Assembly (NCBI GenBank): GCA_946803715.1
Contig: CAMPET010000207.1
Location: 37,844-101,843, forward strand
Length of the DNA stretch: 64,000 nucleotides
Origin: Beroe ovata
Taxonomy: Eukaryota > Ctenophora > Nuda > Beroida > Beroidae
Direction: 5' to 3'
Shown one piece after another: positions 16,156 to 28,237 of this stretch. Position numbers and translations under genes: made by a program. Within the stretch, counting starts at the first letter, position 1. Each line of letters begins with the position of its first letter. Below the pieces are notes generated by a model. The model was not told the origin of the DNA, did not search any database, and saw only the letters and a program-made list of their open reading frames with translations.

Positions 16156-16997
16156 AGAGTTAAAAGCTTGCAGATTGATGGAGATGGAAAAAATCCTTTT
16201 TGAAATAATACAATTTGTATATCATAATGAGGAATGTAGCAATTTCAGGTCCAAAATTTTCTGACATCATATCTCACTGTTCACTGAGAATCGTGATGGT
16301 TAAATACCATTATCCTTTTATTTATTTATTTATTTTATACCTGATGGGTAAGCCATCATTTTGGACCATGTTTCTATTTTTGATACTGAATGAAAATATT
16401 ATTGAGATGATTTGATGTTTTGATCCTGGTAAATAATAGGTATGATTCATTTGGATCATGCTGCTCACCACAATGTTCACCCAAAGGGACCTTGTTTGAG
16501 TTCAAGGACAGAGTTAAAAGCTTGCAGATTGATGGAGATGGAAAAAATCCTTTTTGAAATAATACAATTTGTATATCATAATGAGGAATGTAGCAATTTC
16601 AGGTCCAAAATTTTCTGACATCATATCTCACTGTTCACTGAGAATCGTGATGGTTAAATACCATTATCCTTTTATTTATTTATTTATTTTATACCTGATG
16701 GGTAAGCCATCATTTTGGACCATGTTTCTATTTTTGATACTGAATGAAAATATTATTGAGATGATTTGATGTTTTGATCCTGGTAAATAATAGGTATGAT
16801 TCATTTGGATCATGCTGCTCACCACAATGTTCACCCAAAGGGACCTTGTTTGAGTTCAAGGACAGAGTTAAAAGCTTGCAGATTGATGGAGATGGAAAAA
16901 ATCCTTTTTGAAATAATACAATTTGTATATCATAATGAGGAATGTAGCAATTTCAGGTCCAAAATTTTCTGACATCATATCTCACTGTTCACTGCTT
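16156..16997. repeat. 354-bp tandem satellite, about 2.4 copies
   Basis: AGAGTTAAAAGCTTGCAG starts at 16156, 16510 and 16864, exactly 354 bp apart each time. The first two units are virtually identical and the third breaks off at about 16997. A single N sits just before the first unit (16155), so part of the copy number may come from how contigs were joined. Short open frames repeated in each unit (66 codons) are a by-product of the repetition. Confidence 0.9.
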
Positions 16998-17007
16998 TTA
17001 TCAATCA

Positions 17008-17060
17008 CTATCCATAGGTTCATATAAGCGAAAAAAACTGCATCCTTATCCCCTTAGGGG
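17008..17060. mobile_element. End module of the satellite-bearing element family
   Basis: The string GGTTCATATAAG followed by CTGCATCCTTATCC resembles the termini seen at 43166-43176 and 44715-44744. It lies just left of the 111-bp array, and a similar module lies just right of it from 17467. Confidence 0.5.
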
Positions 17061-17114
17061 GAGGGTTAATGGTGTTGGGGAGATTGGAGGGGGGCTGGTC
17101 GAGGGAAGGGGTAG

Positions 17115-17466
17115 TGGTGTGATTGTTGGCTGCTGACACCATTTGCTGACACCTCTGCATAACAATGACGCAGGAATGACACCATAACGTCAGAACAGGT
17201 CTGTGTGACGATTGGGGTGCTTATTTGTCACAACATGCTGACACCACTGCATTACTGTGACTTAGGAATGCTTGCGATGGAATGCACTGACACCATTACG
17301 GCAGAACAGGCCTGTGTGACGATTGGAGTACTTATTCGTCACAACTTGCTGACACCACTACGTTACTGTGACGTAGGAATGCATTCGATGGAATGCATTG
17401 ACATCATTACGGCAGAACAGACCTGTGTGACGATTGGGGTGCCCTTTCGTCACAACCTACTGACAT
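17115..17466 (+). repeat. 111-bp satellite array, locus 2
   Basis: CTGACACCACTRC begins at 17238 and 17349, 111 bp apart, with partial units on both sides. Each unit carries TGTGACGA paired with TCGTCACA around a short spacer, so each can fold as a hairpin. The plus strand reads through as a 37-residue repeat. The array is bracketed by MITE-like modules. Confidence 0.9.
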
Positions 17467-17730
17467 AGGTTCATATACCTAAGTAATAAAACAGCATCCT
17501 AAATTGAAAGTTCATCCTCGGTTTTATACCAGATTTCAATTGTGGTAACAGAGTCATCATATTTGTTCTCGTCATGTGAAACTTTAAGAATATGTACGTT
17601 TTTAGTGATCCAATCACACCTATACTAATAGCTTCATTTATTAGAGCAGAACGAAGCAGGGGTCTGGGGGCAGCCCCAGAAGCCACTGATTTCGTACCTT
17701 GGTTTGATCGAGGATTGCTATATAAAATAC
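17467..17730 (+). mobile_element. MITE-like flank module of the 111-bp satellite
   Basis: The stretch shares ordered blocks with 24543-24915 and, in reverse, with 43180-43580 and 44045-44744. Shared strings are CAGCATCCT, AAATTGAAAGTT, CAGAGTCATCATAT, GTGAAACT, CATTTATTA, GCAGAACG and GGGGTCTGGGGG. No coding capacity is seen. It is probably a non-autonomous element that travels with the satellite. Confidence 0.65.
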
Positions 17731-18501
17731 CCAGTGAAAAAGCTTAAATGATAAGAAGCTTACTAAACAATGACATGACATCAAAAGTGACATTAATGAA
17801 GTCAAATATGGTCTTATGATCAATTAAAAAGGTAAGTTATCTGCTTCGGTTTGAATTCAGTTATGGGAACGCAAGATTTGATGTGAGGGTAAATTAGTCC
17901 AGATTTTGGGTACAGAGCAAACAAATGCCCTTGACCCCATTTTTGTTTGAGGAAGATATGATTTGAGTGAAGGTATCTGACTCCCACTCAAATGATTGTA
18001 GCTTGTGAGTTCTCTGAGGTAATTAGGTGCATAGCCATTCAGTATTTTGAAACAGTCAGAGCAATTTTGAATTCAATCCTTCCGTGAACCTTTGGCAAGT
18101 TGTGGGAGTTAATACCGAAGTATGACAAGTTGCAGTAATCAAGTGATGATATAGGTAACTACTGCTTAAACTAACTGTTGCATGTGTTTCTGTGATAAGA
18201 AGGAAGAGATTAAGTATATTTCACATTCATGAAAAACATATAATAGGTACTGTAATTGATTTTTTATTATACTGCTTCTCATGATTTTAGCTACAAATGA
18301 CATGTCGCATTACCTAATTTTACAGCTCATAAGTGCTTTCTATTTGAAATTTTGTTTTTAATAAATCTATCCTACTTATCTCTATCTATTTAGAATGCAA
18401 GGTGCTGCACTGTCAAAGCTTTGTTTGATCATGTTGTTTATTATTATTATAAGTGTCAACTGAACAAATCTGTTCACATTTTCTGTTCAAAATAGATTTT
18501 A

Positions 18502-18589
18502 ATGATGACTGAGAAAGAAAGCCTGTTGAGGGCCTCTATACAGAATCTTTCAAGATCTTTACATCGCTATGGCACAGAGCCTGGATTAG
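18502..18589 (+). CDS. Possible orphan first exon
   Basis: Two adjacent ATGs open a frame MMTEKESLLRASIQNLSRSL that continues to a GTAGGC donor at 18590. Codon use is coding-like and the peptide looks helical and Ser/Arg-rich. No downstream partner exon was identified; the next gene, at 21361, has its own start exon. Confidence is low. Confidence 0.25.
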
Positions 18590-20076
18590 GTAGGCAAATC
18601 CTACTACTTATAATTTATCCTCACCTTTGTCTGTCTGGTTTTCCCTAATATACTATTAGAAGACCTGTCCAAGGGACGTGGCACATTAAGCATTGAATAA
18701 GAAGTGAAGTGAAATTCTGTGTGACTACACATAGATGAAGTGATCACCTAAAAATATTGTAGGAGTACTCTGACGGAATCTTGATTGTGTGGCGCAGACG
18801 GTCGGGTTGAAGGGAAAACCCTACAACTAAAAATAAACGTTTCAAAACAAAGGCAAAAATGAAATGATGATGAAAGTGCACGCTCCCGCATTATCTTATC
18901 AAATTGCACATGCAACTCCTATGTTGCTTTCCAACCATGCACTAATGCAGTCAACGTTGAACTCCGTTACCTATGTTTTTGAGGGCAATTTTACCAGCTT
19001 CTGAGGCCGATAACAAAAATGTAAGGCATAATTCAAAAATACAAATTTCTGACAGCGGAATCGGTTTTTCTACCACCTTGCAAATAATCCATTAGGTCAA
19101 GGAAATCAGAATAGCAGAGGCCCCGGGTCCTGCTAGTTATTATAGGTTTTATCAAGCATGGTGCAACTCATATTATAAAGGAAGCTAATGGAAAAGGGGT
19201 GTTTGAGTTCTAGAAAAGATACTTTAATTTACCCACTTTTTAGTGTGGCTATTTCCTCACTGATAATGGTAATATATGAATGTGTTTGTACTGTGTTAAT
19301 GGAACACCTTATAGGAAAAGGATGTTGCTCATTGTTTAATGTTGAGTGCAGTGAAAGCATTATCCTAATTGCTTATTTTGCTATTTCCTTACCAATCCTT
19401 CGATCTTGGCTGAATTTCATCATTTTGCTTTGAAAGGTTTTATACTTAGTGATCAATTTCAATTATCAGCATATATTGTTTGCATGATTGATCTGTACTG
19501 TGCTTGTGTTGACCACTGTTATGGAGATGTAGTATTTTACAACTTTTATCCGAATAATGCTGCCGAAAATTACACTATCACCCGTCATGGACAGGAATTA
19601 TCGTTGTGTATGGTAATCAATAATTGATCATTGAAGATGATTATCCATCCATATAGTCTACAATAAACAATGAATAAACAAGGAAATTAGATCGAAACAA
19701 TACCGCAATTAATGGCAACGTGTCGGCGACACCAAAAATAGAAGATACGCACTTCAACATTAGTAGGCAGCTAAATGTTGTTGCTTTGGTTTCACAATGC
19801 CACCTTTCCTATACACGTGCGACGTGCGTGCGGTTGAGACTGTCCCAGTCGGTGCCGCATTCTTACTGGCACAAACAGTTCCCCAAATTATTATCATTAG
19901 CGGTCAAGCATGGGAATGCTATAGTGAGTAGATCTGTATGATAAGACGAAGTTAACCGAAACATGTAACAAGCAATTAACGTATCATTCGTGGACGTTGT
20001 AAAATATTCTTTATTAATTCGGTTTCGTAGTGGATGGATCGTTAAATCCTCGACCCTCGGTCTCGGATTCAACTCC

Positions 20077-20112
20077 AATTATCAGCTCGGGCTTCGCCCT
20101 CGACTGATAATT
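20077..20112. repeat. Short GC-capped hairpin
   Basis: AATTATCAG (20077-20085) pairs with CTGATAATT (20104-20112), and between them CTCGGGC can pair with GCCCTCG around TTC. It follows an A-box/B-box-like stretch (GTAGTGGATGG, then GGATTCAACTCC), so it may be the tail of a degenerate tRNA-derived SINE. This is only suggestive. Confidence 0.4.
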
Positions 20113-20664
20113 CTGCCATCCACACCTCAACCTCATGAATAAAGACTATACTCACTGCACACAAATATTACACAGACATGCCTTATTATCTCACACAATT
20201 GTGCACAAAGGATGCTTCAATGTAACTAACACTCGATGATTGATTATTGTTCAATAATTAGTACTACCTATCAACTTTCTATCATTCTTGTGGACGTGGT
20301 ACCAGTCGGTACACGGAAATTTTTCCAGAAATCGTCAAAATCTTGAGAATTTAGGGACTAGGGTCATACTATTTAGATACTGACATAGCAAAGGATTAAA
20401 CTATATATGAGTGTAGATTCTATGTATCAAGCCAGATGGTAACAAGAAACAGGTGTGAGCATGCCCAGGGGTCATCCGTGTACCAAAGTTATGTGTATTT
20501 CACTTTGTGGTAGCTCCTCATATCGACTGAAATGTTAAAACTTGGAAGCATTGACTTGTGTTAGAGTCCATTAGCCCAATGCCGCGACACCCCAATGACG
20601 ACTTAATAATTGATGTAATAAATGATGACAAGACGTTCCCGACGTTACAGACTCACAGACTCAT

Positions 20665-20800
20665 GTGCATTGTGCACACTGCACACACACAGAGACGTAT
20701 ACACACAGACTTGTGTACACATAACACACACAGAGGCAGACGTACAGTGTACACACAGACTCATGTACACACACACTCACAGACAGACTTACAGACAGTG
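20665..20800. repeat. Imperfect ACACAGA microsatellite
   Basis: Runs of ACACACAGA and ACACACTCACAGAC recur through the stretch. The open frames on both strands here are translations of the simple repeat, not genes. Confidence 0.8.
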
Positions 20801-21360
20801 AAGGTGGTCTATACTGTACAAAACAACTCTTTTCTCGACATAAAGACCTCTTGAAAGACATGCCGAATTTCATATTGTAGGTAGTTATCATTAGGATCAC
20901 GGTTACAATTTTTGTTTGTCTCCTTAGGTGCACTGTGCCTAATTCGGATGTAATTACTCATTTCAAATCGGATATCAATACCTATTCCAGTTTCGAATTA
21001 GAGTTGTTGCAAATATCATGTAATTAATTTATTCAAATTCATTCATTTTGTCGCAATATACCATCTCGATACCGAAAAGTGAGAAATGAACGCCCAGTTC
21101 TAAACTCGAATATTTCGTGTAGCTAGTGGTGGTGGTGAAATATGTAGCTTAGCTACACGTCCCGCACCCACGCAGTTTGTTCTTTGCAAGAGCTTTGATG
21201 TTTCGTTGTGTGTGATCATCGTTCAACTGGAGACGTTTGCAGTGGACCATCAGAGACATTAGAAACTGCCTAGAAGTCCTCTCCTAAGAGACATCAGTAG
21301 AGGTCATAGTAGACACACGTAGGAGACATCAGTTGGCGACTGAGAACTCTGTAGAGTGAA

Positions 21361-23007
21361 ATGAGTGGTGGAAGGGCACACAATTCAGTGCAGGAGCTAT
21401 GCAGTCAAGTAAACGACATGCTATTCCCGAAGCAGACTTACGAGTCCTTTTCAAGCACACTGGGAGAAATAGGTTTACTCAAAAACGGGACGGTATTTTA
21501 GTATCTAGCCGATCAAAGACTCAAACTACACCATAAGGACAGTTAGTTTTACATGACGTGTCCTCCTTATGTCCCAGTACCTTAAACGAAGAATGAATAG
21601 CTAATTTACGTATTATAGGTATAACATCCACTATCTACTGTTCATGTTGTCCACTTTTTTTGACACACCCTGTATCACATCCACCTATTTCGCCAGGACC
21701 TGCTCCCACAGACTCGAGGAAGAGACTCGGCACATTTCTGGGAGTCTTTGTGCCATGCTCCCTCAGCATGTTCAGTGCGATCCTCTTCCTGCGTATGGGG
21801 TACATCGTCGGATTTGTGAGTTTTTAACACTTACCTAACACCCGTCATCCCCACACTGAACCATCTGGAAGTCGTGTATTCAGTGGGTGTCTCACCAACA
21901 GCTGCTCATGATATAGATTAATGAAGTACAAACCACACTAAATGTTTCAGGCTGGAGTTATCGAGGCGCTTTTCATGTTCACCATAGCATTCTTCATCGT
22001 TATGCTGACAATACTATCGGTCAGTGCCATATCGACTAACGGAGCTATTGAGGGTGGAGGGGCGTACTTCATGATCAGTCGCTCCATTGGGCCAGAGTTT
22101 GGCGGTGCTATGGGCATCATCTTCTTCTTCGCCCAGCTGTTTGCATCCACTGTGAGTCACGATGTAATATACGTGTAATATTAGAGAGAGGGGAGGAGCT
22201 GGGTGTCGTGCTATTTAGCGCAGCAAGTTAAACAGGAGGTGCTAATATTATAGACAGGTGCTAACAGGTGCTAATAGGCAAATGAAACTTGGTGCTAATG
22301 TGTTAATATGAGGTCCATTATCACACAGGTGTATCTGCTCGGTCTAGTTGATGCAATAGTCGACTCATTCGGAGCAGAGGGTGGTAACTTTGTCAAGGCA
22401 CTGCCGGAGGATTCCCACTGGAGGACGCTCTACGGAACAGCTCTACTCTTCCTCATGCTATTTGTTGTCATTATCGGTGCAGAGGTGAGCAGGGGGATGA
22501 TAATTATGGGCGTAGAGAGGAGGAGTGAAAGCGGCAGTGGGAAACATGACTGGAAATATGTTCATGAAAAATATATCATCTAACTTTTGAGGATTTCTCA
22601 AAAGTTGAAAAGGTTGAAATGCAGCGGTAGCAGTAGTTTTCGTTCCAATCGTAGCTATATATTATATTGCGCTGATGGGACATAGCATTGCGCTAATTGG
22701 ACAACCCAACGACCTATAGTCGAATCTCGTTCCCAACGTCTTCGAAGGGTATCACAAATTTGGGTAAAGATACTTCTTTCGAGACCAAGGGGTCCTTTCC
22801 GAAATAGACTGGAGTCTGAAATTGGCAATGTGATCTTTACTTCTGTCTATTTCGAAAAGGACCCCCAAAAACCGGTAGCCACAACAGAAGAAATTTCACT
22901 CGTATTTTTTCCAGGTGTTTGCAAAGACAAACTTGATCATATTCATCATTGTTATGGTTACTCTCGTTGTTGATATCCTCAACTTTTTCATACAGGATCC
23001 AATACAG
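21361..23007 (+). CDS. SLC12 cation-chloride cotransporter, SLC12A9-like (3' truncated)
   Basis: SLC12 proteins couple Na/K and Cl movement across membranes; the A9 subfamily is less well characterised. Five exons fit in phase: 21361-21472, 21697-21815, 21951-22151, 22329-22484 and 22915-23007, giving 227 residues. The first exon is an ATG-initiated leader (MSGGRAHNSVQEL). Then come five membrane segments, starting with LGTFLGVFVPC and including ATNG-like ISTNGAIEGGGAYFMISRS, a hallmark of the SLC12 TM3 region. VYLLGLVDAIVDSFG and the GAE block agree with SLC12A9 order. A full transporter needs about 12 helices and a large C-terminal domain, none of which is found before DNAAF6 starts at 24980. 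A possible next exon at 23061 reaches an in-frame stop after about 20 codons. Either the rest was lost at the N joins (23573, 24364) or this is a broken gene. Confidence 0.85.
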
Positions 23008-23309
23008 GTAGAGTTCCAATACTCCAATAATCCTACAAAAATCATGTTTCGTTTTTCTCTAGCTACTGCACCGCCGTTTCCATCACTTCATGGATTTTGT
23101 GCGTGACCACTGCCTCTCTGTATAGGGTGGGTACTACAATATTCCTGTTTGATTAATGTATTCGAATCACTGGAGACCGATGCGAGCCATTGTATAGTGC
23201 TGATAACAATGTACACTGCATAATTCACACTGTAGTGCTCTGTAGCTTGTACAATGTTACTATTGATACACTTCATTCACTATGCTATACATTGAGTACA
23301 CTTAGCATA

Positions 23310-23380
23310 GGAATAGAAACGCACACACAGACACACAAACACACACTCACTCACATACACACACTCACAATTATCTAAAA
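23310..23380. repeat. CA-rich microsatellite
   Basis: ACACACAGACACACAAACACACACTCAC-type simple sequence just downstream of the SLC12-like fragment. Confidence 0.75.
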
Positions 23381-23770
23381 AGCTTTGTGTGTTCATTAGA
23401 ACTCCAGTGTAGGTATATTACAGAATTAAATGGCCTCACGCTATAACATCTATCTATTGAGCCTAGGCAGTAGGCAATGATAAATTTAACACGATCGTCA
23501 ATCAGTGAACGTCTGAACGATTGTAGAACGTGTCCTGTAAGGAAGACATCCCTCTTTTGAGTGAATTGACGGNCCGTCCAGCCACTTACTGCCGAACCTC
23601 CCCCGGAATTGAGCACACTATAGGTACACACTATAGGTACTGCAGTTAACCAAGCCGGGCTGGGACACCCTATCATCTCTTTGAGTCTTTGTACCGCTCC
23701 TTCTTCACAGTTACTTTGTGTAAATCTATTAATAAAGTCACATCAAACAGTGTGCCGTGTAAAAGATGTG

Positions 23771-23829
23771 TGAGTTTGTGTGTGTGTGTATGCGTGTATG
23801 TGCGTGTGTGTGTGTGTATGTGTGTGTGT

Positions 23830-23884
<55 letters not shown>

Positions 23885-23957
23885 TGTGAGTGTGTTTGTG
23901 TGAGTGTGTTTGTGTGAGTGTGTGTCTGTGTCTGTGTCTGTGATTGTGTGTGATTGT
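23771..23957. repeat. (GT)n microsatellite
   Basis: A long GT/TG tract with occasional GA, GC and TTT interruptions directly precedes the 111-bp array. His/Thr-rich open frames on the minus strand come from this repeat alone. Confidence 0.95.
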
Positions 23958-23959
23958 GG

Positions 23960-24550
23960 CTGCTGAAACCATATGCTGACACCACTGCATAACTGTGACG
24001 TAGGAATACTTGCGATTGAATGCGCTGACACCATTACGTCAGAACAGGCCTGTGTGACGATTGAAGTACTCATTCGTCACAACTTGCTGACACTACTGCA
24101 TAAATGTGACGTAGGAATGCTTGCGATGGAATGCACTGACACCATTACGTCAGAACAGGCTTGTGTGACGATTGGAGTACTCATTCGTCACAACTCTCTG
24201 ACACCACTGCATAAATGTGACGTAGGAATGCTTTCGATGGAATGTGCTGACACCATTACGTCAGACCTGAGAACAGTCCCTTATGACGATTAGGGTACGT
24301 AATCGTCACAACCTGCTTCATTGTGTGTATGTGCGGGAGTGCATGTGTGTGTGTGTGTGTGTGNATGGAATGCGCTGACACCAGTACGTCATAACAGGAC
24401 TGTGTGACGATTGGGGTGCTGATTCGTCACAACTTGCTGACACCACTGCATAATTGTGACGTAGGAATGGTTGCGATGAAATGCGCTGACACCATTACGT
24501 CAGACCTAAGAACAGTTCCTTGTGACGATTAGGGTACGCAATCGTCACAG
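23960..24550 (+). repeat. 111-bp satellite array, locus 3
   Basis: CTGACAC starts at 23976, 24087 and 24198, a strict 111-bp period. The array is interrupted by a second (GT)n tract and an N at 24364, then continues to about 24550. The plus strand reads as a 37-residue repeat with core CDVGMLAMEC. The interruption may be a join between two haplotypes or contigs. Confidence 0.92.
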
Positions 24551-24920
24551 CATCCTCATCCTCCCTAAATTGAAAGTTAATGCCAGATATCGGTTTTATG
24601 CCAGATATCAATCGCGGTAGCAGAGTCATCATATTTTTAACGTCATGTGAAACTACAAGAATTTGCACGTTTTTTGCCTCAACATATGCGATCCAATCGC
24701 ACCTTACAGCTTCATTTATTAAAGCAGAACGGAGCTGGGGTCTGGGGGTGCAGCCACCAGAGGCCACAGATTTTGTACCTTGGTTTTGATCGAGGATAAA
24801 CTTTTGTATGAGGCCAGGATCTCATTTCCCAGAAGATACTTCGTTTTTTGCTTTTAAATTTCAAGCATCTGCAAAATCGTAATCCTATTTCCACTGATTA
24901 CCCTATTTTAGGCAAAGTTC
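24551..24920 (+). mobile_element. MITE-like flank module of the 111-bp satellite
   Basis: Shares ordered blocks with 17467-17730. Its right part (GCATCTGCAAAATCGTAAT..., 24868 onward, ending TTACCCTATTTTAG) matches the reverse complement of about 44375-44430. This confirms a multi-copy element next to the satellite. No open frame of note. Confidence 0.65.
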
Positions 24921-24979
24921 GAAGAAATGAAAGCTTACTAAAGTACTAACACTCCAACACACACATAGGTTTATGAATC

Positions 24980-25900
24980 ATGTCGATGATCGATGTCAAC
25001 ACGATACAAAAGCTGCTGAACCCCACCCCAGACAGTGACAGTGACAGTGATACTGACTGTGTCAAATATACCCCTGGTGACATCGGCAAGTCCAAGCCTA
25101 ACAAGTCCAAAATACCTGACGTAAGGGATAGATCCTGCCTTTTGATGCATTAACAATCGTGTCATCATCAATTATACTGCTCATCAACTTGAGTGATTTA
25201 ACTGTCATATGACATAGCTCTTACCCTCAGATCACTCCAACCACTGTGAAGAAAGCCCCTGAGGGTAAGAATATCTGGGATGCAGATCTAGTACCAGAGG
25301 GAGTCACCACGGACCACGAAGAATCGAGACCACAGCCCAAATATGACATGAGATTCAAACAGAACATAGGAACTGAGGACCTCTTTCTAGGTACATATTG
25401 TGTTATGTGTATTGTGTACATGTGTCTGTGTATATATTCTAAATTCTTATCTATAGATGTGTATGGGCATACTGCAAACATTACAAAATACTGGATATAC
25501 GATGGTGTGTATTGGTGTGTCGGTGTATAAGGTGTATTTATGTGTGTCAATGCAAATCATTTTCTGGTCCTCACAACCAGATAAACCTTTAATGTTACAT
25601 TAATGGTGCACTAATGTAAACATTAATGTGCACATTTATCTCCCAATTCCAGGTATGAGTGGTAAAAACCCTGGATCAGAAGACGAGTTAGTACTTACCA
25701 TAGATCTACCAAAAACCAAATCCGCCGATATCGATCTCAATGTTACCGATGAGAGAGTTGATTGTTGGACGAAAGAGTACGCTCTGAGGTTACATCTTCC
25801 TAAACCAGTGGTCAGCAGTCAGGGGTCAGCTCAGTGGATAACAGATAAGGAACAGCTCAGGCTAACATTACCGCTCAAGAAAGAGTTTGAGTTACCGTAA
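24980..25900 (+). CDS. DNAAF6: DNAAF6 (PIH1D3), axonemal dynein assembly factor
   Basis: Cytoplasmic PIH-domain co-chaperone that helps fold axonemal dynein heavy chains with HSP90 and R2TP-like partners; its loss causes ciliary dyskinesia in vertebrates. Three exons, 24980-25120, 25231-25390 and 25653-25900, join in frame to 182 residues, slightly shorter than the vertebrate protein of about 214. The acidic leader has a run of DSDSDSDTD. PKYDMRFKQNIGTEDLFLGM is the family signature before the CS-like beta-sandwich, and QWITDKEQLRLTLPL is the conserved end. The upstream ATG at 24973 is in another frame, so the ATG at 24980 is preferred. PPP2R3C follows 386 bp downstream on the same strand. 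Its presence implies motile cilia. Confidence 0.93.
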
Positions 25901-26286
25901 TAATGGTAAGTATAGGTTACCCTGTTTACCATGCTTTCAGTTTCAGTCAATATCACAGCTTGGTATTTATTCAGATTCATACTGTTTATATTGTATTCAT
26001 AAAGTTACCTTGTATAATGTATCTGTATATTGTAAACCTTATTTAGGATTTAATTGTTTGTTTACAGTCACTAGTTTGTGTCAACACATTGCCATTTTAG
26101 CCCTGTTTTGCTGCATAGACGTAACACGCGGAAACTTTTCCTCGAACTAAGGACCCCAAACTTTGCGCAAATGTGCACGCGCGCGCGTTTGATTTAATCA
26201 ATTTGGGTTCGCTTTGTATGATAACGGCTATTTTTACCCGATATCAACACACAGATGTTTGACAACATTGATTAACAATAGATAGG

Positions 26287-28237
26287 ATGTCTTCATGGGT
26301 TGAGAGGCTGAAGCAGTACAATGCTGAGAAATCCAGACAAGTTTCAGGACAGAAAGATACAACTGAAGAACGGAAAATGTTTGAAGAGTAAGTTGACGCA
26401 TATAATGAGACACAACTGAGCCTTTCCTATCGAAATTGGGTTGTTCTCACCCTGGTCCATTGCCAGGTACTATTTGGCGTGGGGTGGGGGCAGGAAACGT
26501 GACCCCTCCTACTCCTCTATACCCTGCTTCTACACTCCACTCCCTCCCGAACAGGATCTAATACTACAGAAGTTGAGGGAGGAGTCGCGGGCTGGTAATA
26601 ATGATATCACCATTGGATCTCTGAATTTGATCTCTGAATTGTGTCCCAGCACTACAATTCTTCACTCTCTTCTGTGTTTCAGCATTTCTTACGCGTAAGA
26701 GCGCCGCACTTTTAGAAAATGAGGAGCTTCAGAAACTCCTCGATTTGCTGGAGGATAACTTATCTCCACCAGTTGAGGATAGGATGATCAATTTCGCTGA
26801 TTACCTCAAGGTACCTATAGCGAATCGTATATTTGGGGAAAGGTTCCAAATATCACAGCTCATTTGTGGAAAACTCGTGCTATTCATCAGTGATAAGTGA
26901 GTGCTTTTGACCTTCACCAGTCCTTATATTGACAGTCAATGTTATACAATCAGGTGAAAGAGCAAGTTAGTCCCAAGTGTAAGGACTACTTCTCAGCGAT
27001 AACATTCAGCAAGCTATACAAGAAGGACCCTCACGGCCGCATAGCGATAGTTGAGTTTTTCCACTACGTTATGAGGAAAGTATGGCTGCAGCAGTCCAGG
27101 ATAGGGTTGTCTCTCTACGATATCAGTGGTCTGGGCTATCTCAGAGAGGCGGATCTAGAGAACTACATCCTGGAGATGATCCCCACCCTCCCTCAACTAG
27201 ACGGACTTGAGAAGAGTTTCTACAGTTTCTACGTGTGTACCGCCGTGCGCAAGTTCTTCTTCTTCCTGGATCCTCTTAGGACGGGGAAGATTAAGATTCA
27301 GGATATCCTGTGCTGCAGTTTCCTTGACGAGCTGCTGGAATTGAGGGAGGAGGGGTTGCCTAGGGAACGGCAAGATTCCAACTGGTTTAGTGCTGCCAGT
27401 GCACTGCGTGTCTATGGACAGTACCTTACTCTGGATACCGATCATAATGGCATGCTGAGTAAGAGTGAATTGGGACGCTATGGCAGCGGAACTCTGACAC
27501 CAGTATTCCTTGACAGGTAGCTGTCAGATATTATCATGAGAAACCTTTGCCGGTGATTACAGTGTTTTGACCAAGCCCTTGGTTGCTGGCTGTTTCTCTA
27601 TCCCATCAGTATTCATCAATACGCATTTATCAGGGTCTTTCAAGAGTGTCTCACATACGAAGGAGAAATGGATTACAAGACGTATCTGGACTTCATTCTG
27701 GCGTTGGAAAACAGGAAATCTCCCCAGGCTCTGCAGTATCTATTCAAGATACTCGACTGTGAGGGAGAGGGAACGATTACCATGTTCTCACTCAACTTCT
27801 ACTTTAGAGCAGTCCAGGAGGAACTGAGCAGACACGGGCAGGATGTGGTGAGTCACGTGACACGTGATCAGAGTTACACGTGATTCCGTCAATTCCTCTT
27901 TCCCGGTCCCCAATAACCTTCATGTGATTCCGTCAATTCTCGGTCAACAACCACTTACCAGTCTCTACTACAATTGAACCGTTCCCCCCATTTAAATTGT
28001 TCTCAATTACCAATCACTACCAATCTCTGCTACTCACAGGTCGATATGAAGGATCTGATTAACGAAGTATTTGACATGGTGAAACCCGAGAAGGAGGGTC
28101 GGATCACCCTCAAGGATCTGATTCGGTGCTCTCAAGGGGATATTATTGTCAGCATTCTAATTGATGTCAATGGTTTCTGGATGTATGAGAATAGGGAGGC
28201 TCTTGTTGCAGCAGAAAACATCAATAACCGTCCCTGA
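26287..28237 (+). CDS. PPP2R3C: PPP2R3C (G5PR), regulatory B'' gamma subunit of protein phosphatase 2A
   Basis: EF-hand-containing PP2A regulatory subunit, found in animals in the nucleus and at centrosomes. Six exons, 26287-26387, 26467-26594, 26693-26810, 26953-27516, 27634-27847 and 28040-28237, join in frame to 440 residues; the human protein has about 453. The block IPTLPQLDGLEKSFYSFYVC followed by TAVRKFFFFLDPLRTGKI is virtually invariant in the family. An EF-hand loop DTDHNGMLSKSE lies near 300. GEMDYKTYLDFILALENRK and the ending ILIDVNGFWMYENRE are also conserved. The N-terminal 34 residues (MSSWVERLKQY...) are diverged. The gene is compact, with introns of about 80-190 bp. Confidence 0.96.

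Larger units (their letters stand above)
17731..21360. other. Long AT-rich spacer with little recognisable content
   Basis: About 3.6 kb without a supportable complete gene. A possible orphan exon lies at 18502-18589, a hairpin at 20077-20112, and a CA/AC-rich microsatellite with ACACAGA units at about 20665-20800. Open frames at 19188-19627 are AT-rich, hydrophobic and featureless. The right end should contain the promoter of the SLC12-like gene. Confidence 0.5.

Noticed and set aside
19188-19627. Two overlapping open frames of 73-81 codons
   Set aside because: AT-rich, hydrophobic, without motifs, and unsupported by splice signals.
23673-24073. His/Thr-rich minus-strand open frames of about 80-110 codons
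   Set aside because: Direct products of the (GT)n microsatellite and the adjoining satellite.
23960-24293. Possible CRISPR-like array
   Set aside because: The units are contiguous 111-bp repeats without unique spacers, in an animal genome; this is a satellite.
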